Part shown: in pieces, positions 9,588 through 18,189 of the stretch
How the letters are laid out: every line of letters begins with the position of its first letter
Numbering within the stretch: position 1 is the first letter of the stretch
NCBI RefSeq assembly: GCF_004761975.1
Contig: NZ_RQII01000020.1
Coordinates: forward strand, 1 to 49,413
Direction: 5' to 3'
DNA length: 49,413 bases
Origin: Planococcus koreensis
GTDB taxonomy: Bacteria; Bacillota; Bacilli; Bacillales_A; Planococcaceae
Translations under genes and position numbers: made by a program
Notes under the pieces: generated by a model
Databases searched by the model: none
Told to the model about the DNA's origin: nothing
What the model saw: the letters and a program-made list of their open reading frames with translations, nothing else

Positions 9588-9983
9588 TTAGTTTGCTAGT
9601 TCGTCAGTAAATTTCGACAGCACGCCATTTACAAAGCGGCTGGATTTATCGTCTCCGAAAGTTTTGCTCAGCTCGATCGCTTCGTTCATCACGACGCTTG
9701 CCGGTGCATCTTCCATGAAAGCAAGCTCGAACACTGCCATGCGCAGAATCGTCCGCTCCACTTTCGGAAGGCGTTCAAGCGACCAGTTTTCAAGATGCCC
9801 TTTCAGCTTTTCATCGATCGCTGCCATATTCGCATGCGTACCTTCGACCAATAGCTCGTAAAAATTATCTTTCTCCACGGCCTCACCCATCACATGCTCA
9901 CTAGCTTCACTGATTGTCAGCTCCGTGCCATCGATTTGGAATAAAGTCTGGAGCGCCTTTTCTCGTGCCTCATGTCGTTTCAT
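9588..9983 (-). CDS. nusB: Transcription antitermination factor NusB
   Basis: NusB with NusE (S10) binds boxA RNA and prevents premature termination in rRNA operons. The 131-residue, all-helical product has the family N-terminus MKRHEAREKALQTLFQID and the C-terminal VMNEAIELSKTFGDDKSSRFVNGVLSKF split over residues 100-128. First gene of the nusB-folD-xseA-xseB-ispA string; ribosome site GGGGACCGG precedes ATG 9983. Confidence 0.94.
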   Translation of the reverse strand: MKRHEAREKALQTLFQIDGTELTISEASEHVMGEAVEKDNFYELLVEGTHANMAAIDEKLKGHLENWSLERLPKVERTILRMAVFELAFMEDAPASVVMNEAIELSKTFGDDKSSRFVNGVLSKFTDELAN

Positions 9984-10020
9984 ATAATTTCCGGTCCCCT
10001 TTTCACACTAATTACCCCTC

Positions 10021-10050
10021 ATTATACAGCTAATCCTTTTGAAGTTCCAA
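10021..10050 (-). promoter_or_regulatory. nusB promoter (SigA type)
   Basis: Minus strand TTGGAA (10050-10045), 18-base spacer, TATAAT (10026-10021). It sits at the edge of the repeat region that begins at 10068. Confidence 0.6.
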
Positions 10051-10067
10051 GTTTGAAATGTTCTGAC

Positions 10068-10530
10068 AACCCATGTCCCGTCTGGCAGACGGGACATGGG
10101 TTTGCTTCGAAGCTAGCGCAGCGATGCAGAGACAGGGAGATAAGCAATAGTTATATCATAGATAAGTCTAACTAAAGAAGTAATCTTTTGAACGCCGCTT
10201 CGGCTGCTTTGGGCATGGCTCTCGCCATGAGCCGAGAAAAGCACTCGTCTCATAGCTTCGCCGAGCCCTTTAACGCACCTTCGCTAAATAGCTCTTTGAA
10301 AAATAAAGAGCTTACTGGGTTCTGCTATTTTGTAGATACGGAGCAAAACTGCCGAGAAAACCGTACTGCTCCTGCAGCGCTGTGCGCTTCGTCGCAAAGA
10401 ATTACCCTCGTAAGACTCGGGTAATTCTTGCCTGCGGGATAGCGAGACAGCCGAGACCCCGGAAGCACGCGTTAGCAGGCTGAGGAGGCTTGGCGCTCGC
10501 CCGCGGCAAGCGAGGCAGTTTTGCGAAGTA
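10068..10530. repeat. Mosaic intergenic repeat, copy 1
   Basis: Noncoding region between nusB and yqhY. It begins with a perfect 16-bp hairpin (10068-10083 with 10087-10102, 3-base loop), followed directly by TTTGCTTCGAAGCTAGCG and CAGCGATGCAG. Then come TAATCTTTTGAAC (about 10181-10193), CCGCTTCGG..GCTTTGGGCA (about 10195-10214), GGCTCTCGC.ATGAGCCGAGAA and CACTCGTCTCAT (about 10216-10252). A TCGTCGCAAAG segment abuts an 11-bp stem hairpin (10397-10407 with 10419-10429), and a GC-rich tail GCGAGACAGCCGAGACCCCG follows near 10442. The same modules, partly in the other order and orientation, recur at 28639-28904. Short open frames here do not look coding. Confidence 0.75.
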
Positions 10531-10550
10531 TTGACCCCTATATTGATTTT

Positions 10551-10602
10551 CAAAAACAAAAGCCGCCCAATAAGCCCGGGTTCCGGACTTATCGGGCAGC
10601 TC
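10551..10602 (-). terminator. Terminator after yqhY
   Basis: Long imperfect stem (GAGCTGCCCGATAAGTCCGG with CCGGGCTTATTGGGCGGCT) on the minus strand, followed by TTTTGTTTTTG. It ends the accB-accC-yqhY operon. Confidence 0.85.
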
Positions 10603-10603
10603 C

Positions 10604-11008
10604 TTAATGCTGCTCGTCTGTATGCGGCGTTTCAAATTGCACGCCGGTAATGTGGACGTTGACTTCCTGCGTCTGCAAGCTGGTCATATTCTCAAGCGTC
10701 GAACGTACATGTTCCTGGACTTTCTGCGCCGTTTTCGGAATAGACACGCCATAATTCACGACGCAATACACATCAATCATCAATCCGCCTTCTGACAACT
10801 CGGATTTGACGCCTTTGCCATGGACTTTTTTGCCCAAGCGCTCAACGACGCCTGAAGCAAAATTGCCGCGCATGCTGGCGATTCCTTCGATATCGGATAC
10901 CGCAATGCTGGCGATGATCTCCAATACTTCTGGTGCCACTTCGATGCTGCCTAAATCTTGTGCGCCATGTGATTTCATGCGCAAATACGGTGCTGCTTTT
11001 TCAGCCAT
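10604..11008 (-). CDS. yqhY: Asp23/Gls24 family protein YqhY
   Basis: Member of the Asp23/Gls24 (alkaline shock) envelope family. In B. subtilis, YqhY is encoded with accB-accC and is reported to modulate acetyl-CoA carboxylase activity. The 134 residues show the typical LGSIEVAPEVLEIIASIAV start, the glycine-rich VERLGKKVHGKGVKSELSEG region and a C-terminal VNVHITGVQFE. No transmembrane segment or signal peptide is seen. It follows accC by 15 bases and precedes the operon terminator. Confidence 0.9.
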   Translation of the reverse strand: MAEKAAPYLRMKSHGAQDLGSIEVAPEVLEIIASIAVSDIEGIASMRGNFASGVVERLGKKVHGKGVKSELSEGGLMIDVYCVVNYGVSIPKTAQKVQEHVRSTLENMTSLQTQEVNVHITGVQFETPHTDEQH

Positions 11009-11023
11009 ATGGCAACTCTCCTT

Positions 11024-12373
11024 TTAGGACTCTAAAACATCATATTTTTCGAGGAATTTCGTGTTGAAATCCCCGGATTTGAATACTTCGTGATCCATCA
11101 ATTTCAAATGGAACGGAATCGTCGTATGGACGCCTTCGATTGCAAACTCGCTCAATGCGCGTTTCATCTTGGCGATTGCTTCTTCGCGCGTATCAGCGAA
11201 TGTGATCAGCTTCGCAACCATCGAATCGTAATACGGAGGTATCGTATAGCCAGGGTACATTGCCGAGTCGACGCGTACGCCAAGGCCGCCTGGAGCTAAG
11301 TACATCGACACTTTTCCTGCAGACGGCATAAAGTTCTTCGCCGGGTTTTCTGCGTTGATGCGGCATTCGATTGCCCATCCTTTAAACGTCACATCTTCTT
11401 GCGTATACGCCAAAGTTTCGCCTGAAGCGACTTTCAGCTGCTGCTGGATCAAGTCGATGCCGGTAATCATTTCTGTGACCGGATGCTCCACCTGGATGCG
11501 CGTATTCATTTCCATGAAATAGAATTTCTGGTTGACGGCGTCGAAAATGAATTCGACTGTACCGGCACCGCGGTAATTGACGGCTAGAGCCGCTTTCACC
11601 GCGGCTTCGCCCATTTCAGCACGCAATTCCGGGCTGAGTGCAGGAGACGGCGCTTCCTCGACCAATTTTTGCATGCGGCGTTGGATGGAACAATCGCGTT
11701 CTCCCAAATGGATGGCGTTGCCGTGCGAATCCGCCATCACCTGGATTTCCACGTGGCGGAAATCTTCGATGAATTTCTCGATATATACACCGGGATTGCC
11801 AAACGCAGCGGCTGCTTCTTTTTGGGTCATGCGAAGGCCAGTGATAAAATCTTCACGGTTGCGGGCGACGCGGATTCCTTTGCCCCCGCCTCCTGCAGTC
11901 GCTTTGATGATGACCGGAAATCCGAGTTCTTCCGCGATTTCCAAGCCTTCTTTTTCACTGCCGACAATGCCTGTGGAACCTGGGACGACAGGGACGCCTG
12001 CCAGCCTCATTGTTTCACGCGCGACATCTTTTGTGCCCATTTTTGAAATGGCTTCAGAAGTCGGTCCGATGAACATGATATCGCATGCTTCGCAAAGTTC
12101 TGCAAAACTGGCATTTTCTGCAAGGAAACCATATCCTGGGTGGATGCCGTCGCAATTCGTCAGTTTCGCTACGGAAATGATGTTAGAAAAGTTCAAGTAA
12201 CTGTCTTTCGACGCTTTCGGTCCGATGCAATACGCTTCGTCTGCAAGCTCGACGTGAAGCGCTTCCTTATCGGCTTCCGAATAGACTGCAACTGTCGCAA
12301 TATCCATTTCTTTGCAGGCACGGATAATGCGCACAGCAATTTCACCGCGGTTGGCAATTAATACTTTTTTCAT
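11024..12373 (-). CDS. accC: Acetyl-CoA carboxylase biotin carboxylase subunit
   Basis: ATP-dependent carboxylation of the biotin on AccB, the first half-reaction of malonyl-CoA synthesis. The 449-residue product has the N-terminal fold ([19 protein letters not shown]), the ATP-grasp glycine loop [14 protein letters not shown] (about 159-172), [20 protein letters not shown], catalytic-region EFIFD and [14 protein letters not shown], and the C-terminal [13 protein letters not shown]. Length is normal. It lies 13 bases behind accB. No change at key residues was noticed. Confidence 0.97.
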   Translation of the reverse strand: MKKVLIANRGEIAVRIIRACKEMDIATVAVYSEADKEALHVELADEAYCIGPKASKDSYLNFSNIISVAKLTNCDGIHPGYGFLAENASFAELCEACDIMFIGPTSEAISKMGTKDVARETMRLAGVPVVPGSTGIVGSEKEGLEIAEELGFPVIIKATAGGGGKGIRVARNREDFITGLRMTQKEAAAAFGNPGVYIEKFIEDFRHVEIQVMADSHGNAIHLGERDCSIQRRMQKLVEEAPSPALSPELRAEMGEAAVKAALAVNYRGAGTVEFIFDAVNQKFYFMEMNTRIQVEHPVTEMITGIDLIQQQLKVASGETLAYTQEDVTFKGWAIECRINAENPAKNFMPSAGKVSMYLAPGGLGVRVDSAMYPGYTIPPYYDSMVAKLITFADTREEAIAKMKRALSEFAIEGVHTTIPFHLKLMDHEVFKSGDFNTKFLEKYDVLES

Positions 12374-12386
12374 AGGGTTCCCCTCC

Positions 12387-12890
12387 TCAGTTCGCTTTTA
12401 CGAGGAATAGAGGTTGGCCGTATTCAACCAACTGGCCGTCTTGAACCAGGATTTCCGTAATTTCCCCATCCACTTCCGCTTCGATTTCATTGAACAGCTT
12501 CATCGCTTCTACGATGCAGACCACTTGGTCAGCGGATACTTTTGAGCCCACTTGAACATAAGCTTCATCTTCCGGCGATGGAGACTTATAGAATGTCCCG
12601 ACCATCGGAGACAGGATTTTATGGAAGTCGCCATTGTTTTCTGCTGCCAATTCAGGTGTTTCTTCAGAAATCAATTCTTCCGCTTTTGCTGCAGGTGCCG
12701 GGTTTGCAGCCGGTGCCGGTGCACTCGCTTCTGCTTTAGGTGCTGCAGGTGCAGATTGTGTTGCTGGGGCTTGTACAGCTCCGCCATTTTTCTTCAATTT
12801 CACTTTGACGCCTTCAGATTCATATGTGAATTCGTCGATTGACGATCCATCCACCAACTTGATAATTTCGCGAATTTCTTGGATTTTCAA
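12387..12890 (-). CDS. accB: Biotin carboxyl carrier protein
   Basis: Carries biotin between the two acetyl-CoA carboxylase half-reactions. The 167 residues comprise an N-terminal segment (1-35), an Ala/Pro-rich flexible linker (about 38-72) and a biotinyl domain (about 88-167) with the target lysine K131 in [13 protein letters not shown]. The start is TTG 12890 behind GGGGAG and AGGA; no ATG fits better. First gene of accB-accC-yqhY. In B. subtilis the eight-gene spoIIIA operon lies just upstream; here only 128 bases separate accB from efp. Confidence 0.95.
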   Translation of the reverse strand: MKIQEIREIIKLVDGSSIDEFTYESEGVKVKLKKNGGAVQAPATQSAPAAPKAEASAPAPAANPAPAAKAEELISEETPELAAENNGDFHKILSPMVGTFYKSPSPEDEAYVQVGSKVSADQVVCIVEAMKLFNEIEAEVDGEITEILVQDGQLVEYGQPLFLVKAN

Positions 12891-12933
12891 ATGATCCTAC
12901 TCCCCTTTTATGTATATTTGTTGCCACTATCCC

Positions 12934-12965
12934 ATTTTAGACTTTTTCAATCTATTTTGAAATAG
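12934..12965 (-). promoter_or_regulatory. accB promoter with palindrome over the -35
   Basis: Minus strand TTCAAA (12961-12956), 16-base spacer, TAAAAT (12939-12934). The -35 lies inside the perfect 14-base palindrome CTATTTTGAAATAG (12952-12965), a candidate operator. It does not match the FapR box I know. Confidence 0.45.
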
Positions 12966-12977
12966 CCAGCTGAATAT

Positions 12978-13007
12978 TTAAAAAAAGGCCCCTATCAGAT
13001 AGAGGCC
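12978..13007 (-). terminator. Terminator after efp
   Basis: Minus strand GGCCTCTATCTGATAGGGGCC followed by a run of T; ends the aroQ-pepQ-efp operon. Confidence 0.9.
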
Positions 13008-13018
13008 GATTGCATGGA

Positions 13019-13579
13019 TTACTGAGCGCGTGAAACGTACGAAGCATCCGTTGTATTGATGATCAGCTTATCGCCTTCGTTGATGAAAAATGGCACTTGA
13101 ACGACAAGGCCAGTCGTCAATTTAGCAGGTTTCGTACCGCCGCTTGCTGTATCCCCTTTGATGCCTGGGTCTGTTTCAGCTACTTCAAGTATTACTGTGT
13201 TCGGCAATTCTACGCCAAGCACTTCGCCTTGGAATTGAATCACTTGAACTTCCATGTTTTCTTGCAGGAATTTCAATTCGTATTCAATGTTCTTTTCTGG
13301 CAATTCGATTTGATCATAAGTTTCTGTATCCATGAATGCATGGACGTCGCCGTTTGCGTAAAGGTATTGCATTTTGTTGTTATCGATTTGCGCTTTAGCG
13401 ACTTTCTCGCCAGCACGGAATGTTTTCTCTGTCACACTGCCTGTACGCAAGTTGCGCAATTTCGTGCGCACGAATGCGGCACCTTTACCTGGTTTTACGT
13501 GTTGGAATTCCATCACGCGCCAAATAGCATTATCCACTTCTATTGTGACGCCTGTTTTAAAATCGTTTACTGAGATCAT
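13019..13579 (-). CDS. efp: Elongation factor P
   Basis: Rescues ribosomes stalled at polyproline stretches. The 186 residues have three OB-like domains: N-terminal KOW-like (1-65), with the loop [18 protein letters not shown] holding K32, the residue that is modified with 5-aminopentanol in B. subtilis; a middle domain; and a C-terminal domain with the signature segment around [19 protein letters not shown]. Length is standard. The ATG overlaps the pepQ stop by four bases (ATGA). Confidence 0.97.
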   Translation of the reverse strand: MISVNDFKTGVTIEVDNAIWRVMEFQHVKPGKGAAFVRTKLRNLRTGSVTEKTFRAGEKVAKAQIDNNKMQYLYANGDVHAFMDTETYDQIELPEKNIEYELKFLQENMEVQVIQFQGEVLGVELPNTVILEVAETDPGIKGDTASGGTKPAKLTTGLVVQVPFFINEGDKLIINTTDASYVSRAQ

Positions 13580-14664
13580 TTAATTTCCTCCGTTACTTGT
13601 AAAATACGCAATTCTTTTGTGGAGTGGGTCAATCGTTCATTGCCGGACTCGGTTATAAGTATATCATCTTCTATGCGGACTCCGCCAATACCCGGCAGAT
13701 AAATTCCAGGTTCGACTGTCACGGCCATGCCTGGCTCAAGGACAGTCTGCGACTTGAACGATAAGCCTGGCGCTTCATGGACTTCCAGCCCGATGCCGTG
13801 GCCGGTCGAATGGCCAAATGCTTCCCCGTAGCCTTTCGACTTGATGTGGTCGCGGGCAATCGCGTCCGCTTCGATGCCGGTCATGCCGGGTTTGATGTTC
13901 TCGAGCGCGAGCACTTGGGAATCCAGAACGATCTGGTAAACTTCTTTCATCTTGTCAGACGGCTCACCGACAGCGACTGTGCGCGTGATGTCGGAGATGT
14001 AGCCATTGTAAAGTGCGCCGAAATCCAATGTGACCATATCGCCTTCTTCGATTTTCTTATCCGATGCGACGCCGTGCGGCAATGCGGAACGGCTGCCGGA
14101 TGCGACGATGATATCGAAAGATGATGACGTCGCCCCTTGCTTGCGCATGAAGAATTCCAGCTCGTTCGATACTTCAACTTCAGCCATCCCTGGCTTGATG
14201 AACGTGCAAATGTGTTCAAATGCATCATCGGCGATTTTCGCAGCCGCTTTCAACACTTCCACTTCTTCCGGTGTTTTGATCATGCGAATTTTCTCGATCA
14301 ATCCGCTGGCTGGCTTCAACTCGGCTTCAAGCTTTTCTGCGTATTGCGTATAAGAAGCGAACGTCACGTAATCCTGTTCGAATGACACCGATTCAAGGCC
14401 AAGTGATTTCGAAATTTCGGCAACCTCTTCCAATAAATTCGTCTTCGCTTGCACGACTTCGAATTCTTTCACTTGGGCCGTCGCTTGTTCCGTGTAGCGG
14501 AAATCAGTGACGAAATACGCTTTTTCCTGTGTGACAAGCGCAAGGCCGGCGGAACCCGTAAATTCCGTTATGTACCGTAAATTAAATTGGCTCGTGATCA
14601 ATAAAGCCTCGATGTTCTGCTCTTTCATTTCGTTGCGCAATTTTTGAAGTTTCACTTTTTTCAT
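13576..14664 (-). CDS. M24 family Xaa-Pro peptidase (YqhT type)
   Basis: Metallopeptidase of the creatinase/prolidase fold, expected to release N-terminal residues before proline or to split Xaa-Pro dipeptides. The 362 residues have an N-terminal creatinase domain (1-125) and a C-terminal pita-bread domain carrying the five metal ligands: D in LDFGAL, D in SDITRT, H in STGHGIG, E in TVEPGIY and E in VRIEDD. The gene overlaps aroQ and efp by ATGA at both ends. Co-expression with EF-P suggests a shared link to proline-rich proteins. Whether it is an aminopeptidase P or a prolidase is not decided. Confidence 0.9.
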   Translation of the reverse strand: MKKVKLQKLRNEMKEQNIEALLITSQFNLRYITEFTGSAGLALVTQEKAYFVTDFRYTEQATAQVKEFEVVQAKTNLLEEVAEISKSLGLESVSFEQDYVTFASYTQYAEKLEAELKPASGLIEKIRMIKTPEEVEVLKAAAKIADDAFEHICTFIKPGMAEVEVSNELEFFMRKQGATSSSFDIIVASGSRSALPHGVASDKKIEEGDMVTLDFGALYNGYISDITRTVAVGEPSDKMKEVYQIVLDSQVLALENIKPGMTGIEADAIARDHIKSKGYGEAFGHSTGHGIGLEVHEAPGLSFKSQTVLEPGMAVTVEPGIYLPGIGGVRIEDDILITESGNERLTHSTKELRILQVTEEIK

Positions 14665-15101
14665 CCTTTCGATTGGGTTAATAGCAGCGCATGCAGCGCA
14701 AGCTTATAGACATCTTTGCCAAATCCGGTAATCTGTCCGGCGGCAACCGGCGCGATATGGGAATGTCGGCGGAATTCCTCCCGCTTGTAGACGTTTGAGA
14801 TATGTACTTCGATAACAGGAATCTGGATGGACGCAATCGCGTCGCGTATCGCAACACTTGTATGGGTATATGCCCCTGCATTCAGCACAATGGCGTCCGT
14901 GCCATCGTCCGCTGCCTGATGGATCCAGTCGATAAGTTCGCCTTCATGGTTCGACTGCAGGCAAGAAAGTTCTATCCCGTTGCCCGCTGAAAAATCCATC
15001 AGCTCGGTTTCCAGCTCCTCCAGCGTAAACGTGCCGTAGGCTTCCTTTTCACGCTTGCCGAGACGGTTCAGGTTCGGCCCGTTCAAACACAATACTTTCA
15101 T
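14661..15101 (-). CDS. aroQ: 3-dehydroquinate dehydratase, type II
   Basis: Third step of the shikimate pathway, converting 3-dehydroquinate to 3-dehydroshikimate. The 146-residue product is of type II size. It has the N-terminal LCLNGPNLNRLGKREKEAYG with the catalytic arginine and tyrosine loop, SNHEGELIDWIHQA, LNAGAYTHTSVAIRDA and the catalytic histidine in VIEVHISNVYKREEFR. The start at ATG 15101 has GGAG 8 bases upstream; a GTG at 15110 is in frame but overlaps the ribosome site. It heads the operon aroQ-pepQ-efp. aroK lies in another operon of this window. Confidence 0.95.
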   Translation of the reverse strand: MKVLCLNGPNLNRLGKREKEAYGTFTLEELETELMDFSAGNGIELSCLQSNHEGELIDWIHQAADDGTDAIVLNAGAYTHTSVAIRDAIASIQIPVIEVHISNVYKREEFRRHSHIAPVAAGQITGFGKDVYKLALHALLLTQSKG

Positions 15102-15134
15102 TGACCCCACTCCTATCCTGTCACATTCTTCATT

Positions 15135-15162
15135 ATTTTATCACAGCAGCCTAAGAGAGCAA
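15135..15162 (-). promoter_or_regulatory. aroQ promoter (SigA type)
   Basis: Minus strand TTGCTC (15162-15157), 16-base spacer, TAAAAT (15140-15135), about 35 bases before the aroQ start. Confidence 0.6.
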
Positions 15163-15391
15163 ATCTTTCCGCTATTTGCTAAGGCAGTGTCAATGCCAGC
15201 GGATTTTAAACTGCCCGTGCCAAGCGCTCTTCAGTTCAAGCAGCCTGTACCTTTCGTTTAGTGGGCTTCTGCTGTTACAGGAACTCATTTTTGCGCAGCT
15301 CTTGTTACGTTCTTGATTTTTTATCAATAAAACCTTATGTAATAATCTACATTTATTTTCTTGAAAGACATATGCCGCGATTTTCAGGCAT
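15163..15391. other. Intergenic stretch without recognisable gene
   Basis: About 230 bases between the aroQ promoter and the nrdJ terminator. No frame gives a recognisable protein and no repeat shared with the rest of the window was found. B. subtilis has mntR and yqhO-yqhR between yqhM (lipM) and yqhS (aroQ); here nrdJ fills that slot and this stretch may be a remnant, which is inference. Confidence 0.5.
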
Positions 15392-15425
15392 AAAAAAAAC
15401 GCGGCGGCCGGAGCCGTCGCGTTTT
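15392..15425 (-). terminator. Terminator after nrdJ
   Basis: Minus strand AAAACGCGACGGC tccg GCCGCCGCGT followed by eight T; 16 bases past the nrdJ stop. Confidence 0.9.
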
Positions 15426-15441
15426 CGAAATTTCTATTCGA

Positions 15442-18000
15442 TTAAAGTCCGCATTTCAATTGGGCGTTGCAGTTGGTGCAGGTATTGCAGCCGCCCATTT
15501 CTTCAACAGTCCCTTTGCGGCAGACCGGGCACGTATCGCCGATCTCAGAGCCGATGGTGACGTTGGTTGAACGCAAATCTTGGATGGTATCAATAAGGAC
15601 GATCGGGCGCTTGCCTTTCACTTCTTCTTGATGTGGTTCCTCGAACGTATTGTCTTCCGCTTTCAGCGTCAACACTTGCGAGTCGCGGCTGCCGTCGACA
15701 TAAACCGTTCCGCCTTTCGCCCCGCCTTTGTAAAGACGCTCGTAAACGCCTTCCACTTGCTCGACTGTATAGCCGCGCGGTGCATTGACTGTTTTGGAGA
15801 TGGACGAATCAATCCAGCGCTGGATGATGCACTGAACATCCGCGTGTGCTTCAGGAGCCAAGTCCATCGATGTCACAAACGCTTTCGGAAGATTTTCCTC
15901 GTCCGCTTCCGGATTGTTTTTCAAGTATTCACTGACGATATCCGCTTTGACCTCGATAAATTTGCCGAGGCGTCCGCTGCGGTAGTAAGTGAATGAATAA
16001 TATGGCTCCAAGCCAGTCGAAACGCCGACCATCGTACCCGTTGAACCCGTAGGTGCCACTGTCAGCAAATGCGAGTTGCGGATACCGTTTTCCAGGATGC
16101 CGGCACGAATCTCTTCCGGCATGCCCTGCATAAAGCCGGTTTCCGTAAACGCTTTGCGCAGCGCTGCCGTCTCTTCATCGGTGTTGCCGATCAAGAATGG
16201 GAAGCTTCCGCGTTCTGACGCCAATTCAACCGATTCTTCGTACGCCGCTGCTGCAATGGTCTTGAAGATTTCATCGACCAATTCGTTTCCTTCAGGCGAG
16301 CCGTACTCTTTATCGCAATAAATCAATAGATCCGCAAGCCCCATGACGCCAAGTCCAACACGGCGTTCGCCGAGCGCCTGCACACGGTTTTCTTCAAGGA
16401 AGTAAGGCGTAGCATCGATGACATTGTCCTGCATACGGACGCCGACTTTGACCGTTTCTTTCAACGCTTCAAAATCGACTTGCTTTGTTTTCGCATCTGC
16501 GAATTGTGCCAAATTGACTGCTGCCAAGTTGCACACTGAATAAGGTGCCAGCGGCTGTTCACCGCAAGGGTTCGTTGCTACGACTTTTTGGCCGTATGCT
16601 GTTGCGTTCGTTTTCGCGTTGGCGTTGTCGATGAAGAAAATGCCTGGCTCTGCAGAATACGTCGCACAGACGTTGATCAGGTTCCATAGTTCGCGCGCTT
16701 TCATCGTGCGGTAGACGCGCACTTTATGGCCCAAACGCTCCCACTCGCGAACGTCTCCGACTTCCTGCCATTTTTCATTGTAGACGGCCATTTCTTCTTT
16801 CGAATACGATTCAACCGCTGGGAAGCGCAAATCGAAATCTGCGTCTTCTTCGACAGCTTTCATGAAATCGTCCGTCAACGTGACCGAAATGTTGGCGCCT
16901 GTCAGGAATTCTTCGTTGTGGACCGTGTAGGTGCCGCCGTCACGAAGTTTCGTTTCCGCGTCGCGCATGATTTTTTCGTTGAAGCCGCCCATTCCAGGAA
17001 TCGCACGGTAATTCAAGATCCCTTGGTACATCGCTTCTTCCTGTTCAGTCAACGGTTTGAATTTCAATTTTTCATGGGCCAGTTTTTTGATCGTTTCGTC
17101 TTCCGTGTTTTCGATCAAATAACGGAGGATGCGCGGGTTCTGCATTTTTGAAATGATGAATTCCGCGATATCCGGATGCCAGTCAGCAAGCATGATCATC
17201 TGCGCACCACGGCGCGATCCACCTTGTTCGACGAGATGCGTCAATTTCGCGATATCGTCCAGCCAAGAAACCGAACCGGAAGATTTGCCGTTTACGCCTC
17301 TTGCCAATGTATTGCGCGGGCGGAGCGTCGAGCCGTTTGTGCCGACGCCTCCTCCGCGGCTCATGATTTCCATCACTTGCTTGCGGTGGTCGGAGATCCC
17401 TTCGCGCGAATCAGCGACGAAAGGCATGACGTAGCAATTGAAATATGTCACATCTGTGCCCGCGCCCGCTCCGTAAAGAACGCGCCCTGCAGGAATGAAT
17501 TTCAGCCCGACCAGCTGCTCGTAGAATTTATTGAACCAATGCTCACGCTTTTCAGGAGTCGTTTCAACAGACGCCAATCCAAAAGCATTGCGTTTCGCGA
17601 TTTGTTCGTAATAGACTTCCAACGGCTTTTCGATGACATCAAGGCTGCGGTTGACGATGCCGGCTTCCATTTCTTCCGGTTTGTCGATCGCGCTGCGGTA
17701 ATCTTCCTCGATCCAAACTTGTGCGGTGTTCGCCGCTTTGTCGACGGAAACGATGAAACCGAGGCCGCGTGCCGGGAATTTCGGATCTTGCTTGACGGTC
17801 AACACGACAAAATCGCCTGCTTTGAGCGTCTTTTTCTCCGTATCCTTAAACGAATAGCGGTCGATCATCACGAGGCGGGATACCCCTTTATGCGTCGTTT
17901 TCATGTCCGGCGTAATCGCGTGGACTTGAGGGAATGACTGGATATCGCTGTTCAACGACACCGGATTTAACGAATATTTTTTTTGAGTGGCAGAAACCAT
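15442..18000 (-). CDS. nrdJ: Class II (adenosylcobalamin-dependent) ribonucleotide reductase
   Basis: Reduces ribonucleotides to deoxyribonucleotides using a cobalamin-generated thiyl radical, with or without oxygen. The 852-residue product shows the cysteine of TYFNCYVMPF (about 196), the glycine-rich SRGGGVGTNGSTLRPRN, the finger-loop NPCGEQPLAPYSVCNLAAVN (about 480-500) and TVAPTGSTGTMVGVSTGLEP. The C-terminus is a cysteine-rich zinc-ribbon tail (CPVC...CNTCTNCNAQLKCGL). The start at ATG 18000 has AAGGAGG 9 bases upstream. It is a single gene, with paired NrdR boxes in front. B. subtilis has no homologue at this position. The class II call rests on the single-subunit size and C-terminal tail; I am confident. 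Confidence 0.93.
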   Translation of the reverse strand: MVSATQKKYSLNPVSLNSDIQSFPQVHAITPDMKTTHKGVSRLVMIDRYSFKDTEKKTLKAGDFVVLTVKQDPKFPARGLGFIVSVDKAANTAQVWIEEDYRSAIDKPEEMEAGIVNRSLDVIEKPLEVYYEQIAKRNAFGLASVETTPEKREHWFNKFYEQLVGLKFIPAGRVLYGAGAGTDVTYFNCYVMPFVADSREGISDHRKQVMEIMSRGGGVGTNGSTLRPRNTLARGVNGKSSGSVSWLDDIAKLTHLVEQGGSRRGAQMIMLADWHPDIAEFIISKMQNPRILRYLIENTEDETIKKLAHEKLKFKPLTEQEEAMYQGILNYRAIPGMGGFNEKIMRDAETKLRDGGTYTVHNEEFLTGANISVTLTDDFMKAVEEDADFDLRFPAVESYSKEEMAVYNEKWQEVGDVREWERLGHKVRVYRTMKARELWNLINVCATYSAEPGIFFIDNANAKTNATAYGQKVVATNPCGEQPLAPYSVCNLAAVNLAQFADAKTKQVDFEALKETVKVGVRMQDNVIDATPYFLEENRVQALGERRVGLGVMGLADLLIYCDKEYGSPEGNELVDEIFKTIAAAAYEESVELASERGSFPFLIGNTDEETAALRKAFTETGFMQGMPEEIRAGILENGIRNSHLLTVAPTGSTGTMVGVSTGLEPYYSFTYYRSGRLGKFIEVKADIVSEYLKNNPEADEENLPKAFVTSMDLAPEAHADVQCIIQRWIDSSISKTVNAPRGYTVEQVEGVYERLYKGGAKGGTVYVDGSRDSQVLTLKAEDNTFEEPHQEEVKGKRPIVLIDTIQDLRSTNVTIGSEIGDTCPVCRKGTVEEMGGCNTCTNCNAQLKCGL

Positions 18001-18033
18001 TTGACATTTCCTCCTTCATATTATATGGAGTGA

Positions 18034-18081
18034 ACACTATATATAGTATTATTACATTTCCCATCCTACTATATATTGAAA
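18034..18081 (-). promoter_or_regulatory. Paired NrdR boxes upstream of nrdJ
   Basis: Two boxes, ACACTATATATAGTAT (18034-18049) and CTACTATATATTGAAA (18066-18081), have cores CTATATATAG and CTATATATTG exactly 32 bases apart, about three helical turns, the arrangement known for NrdR operators. A TATAAT (18025-18020) lies just downstream. This predicts repression of nrdJ by nucleotide-bound NrdR. Confidence 0.8.
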
Positions 18082-18189
18082 CGTCCCTGCAATAACAAAA
18101 TTTTGCTGGTTTTTCCGTGAGACGTCTCAAAGCTGAATGTGCAACGGTTTCTGCCAAAACCCACGCGATAAAATGAGTCTTTAGTCGCC

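Noticed and set aside
10188..10635. Several open frames in the nusB-yqhY gap on both strands
   Set aside because: They lie inside the mosaic repeat and hairpins, lack ribosome sites and have implausible compositions.
15163..15391. Decayed gene between aroQ and nrdJ
   Set aside because: No frame resembles yqhQ, yqhR or any known protein, so no pseudogene can be supported.
18118..18129. Perfect palindrome TGAGACGTCTCA between nrdJ and lipM
   Set aside because: Single 12-base palindrome without a T run, promoter or second copy; could be chance.
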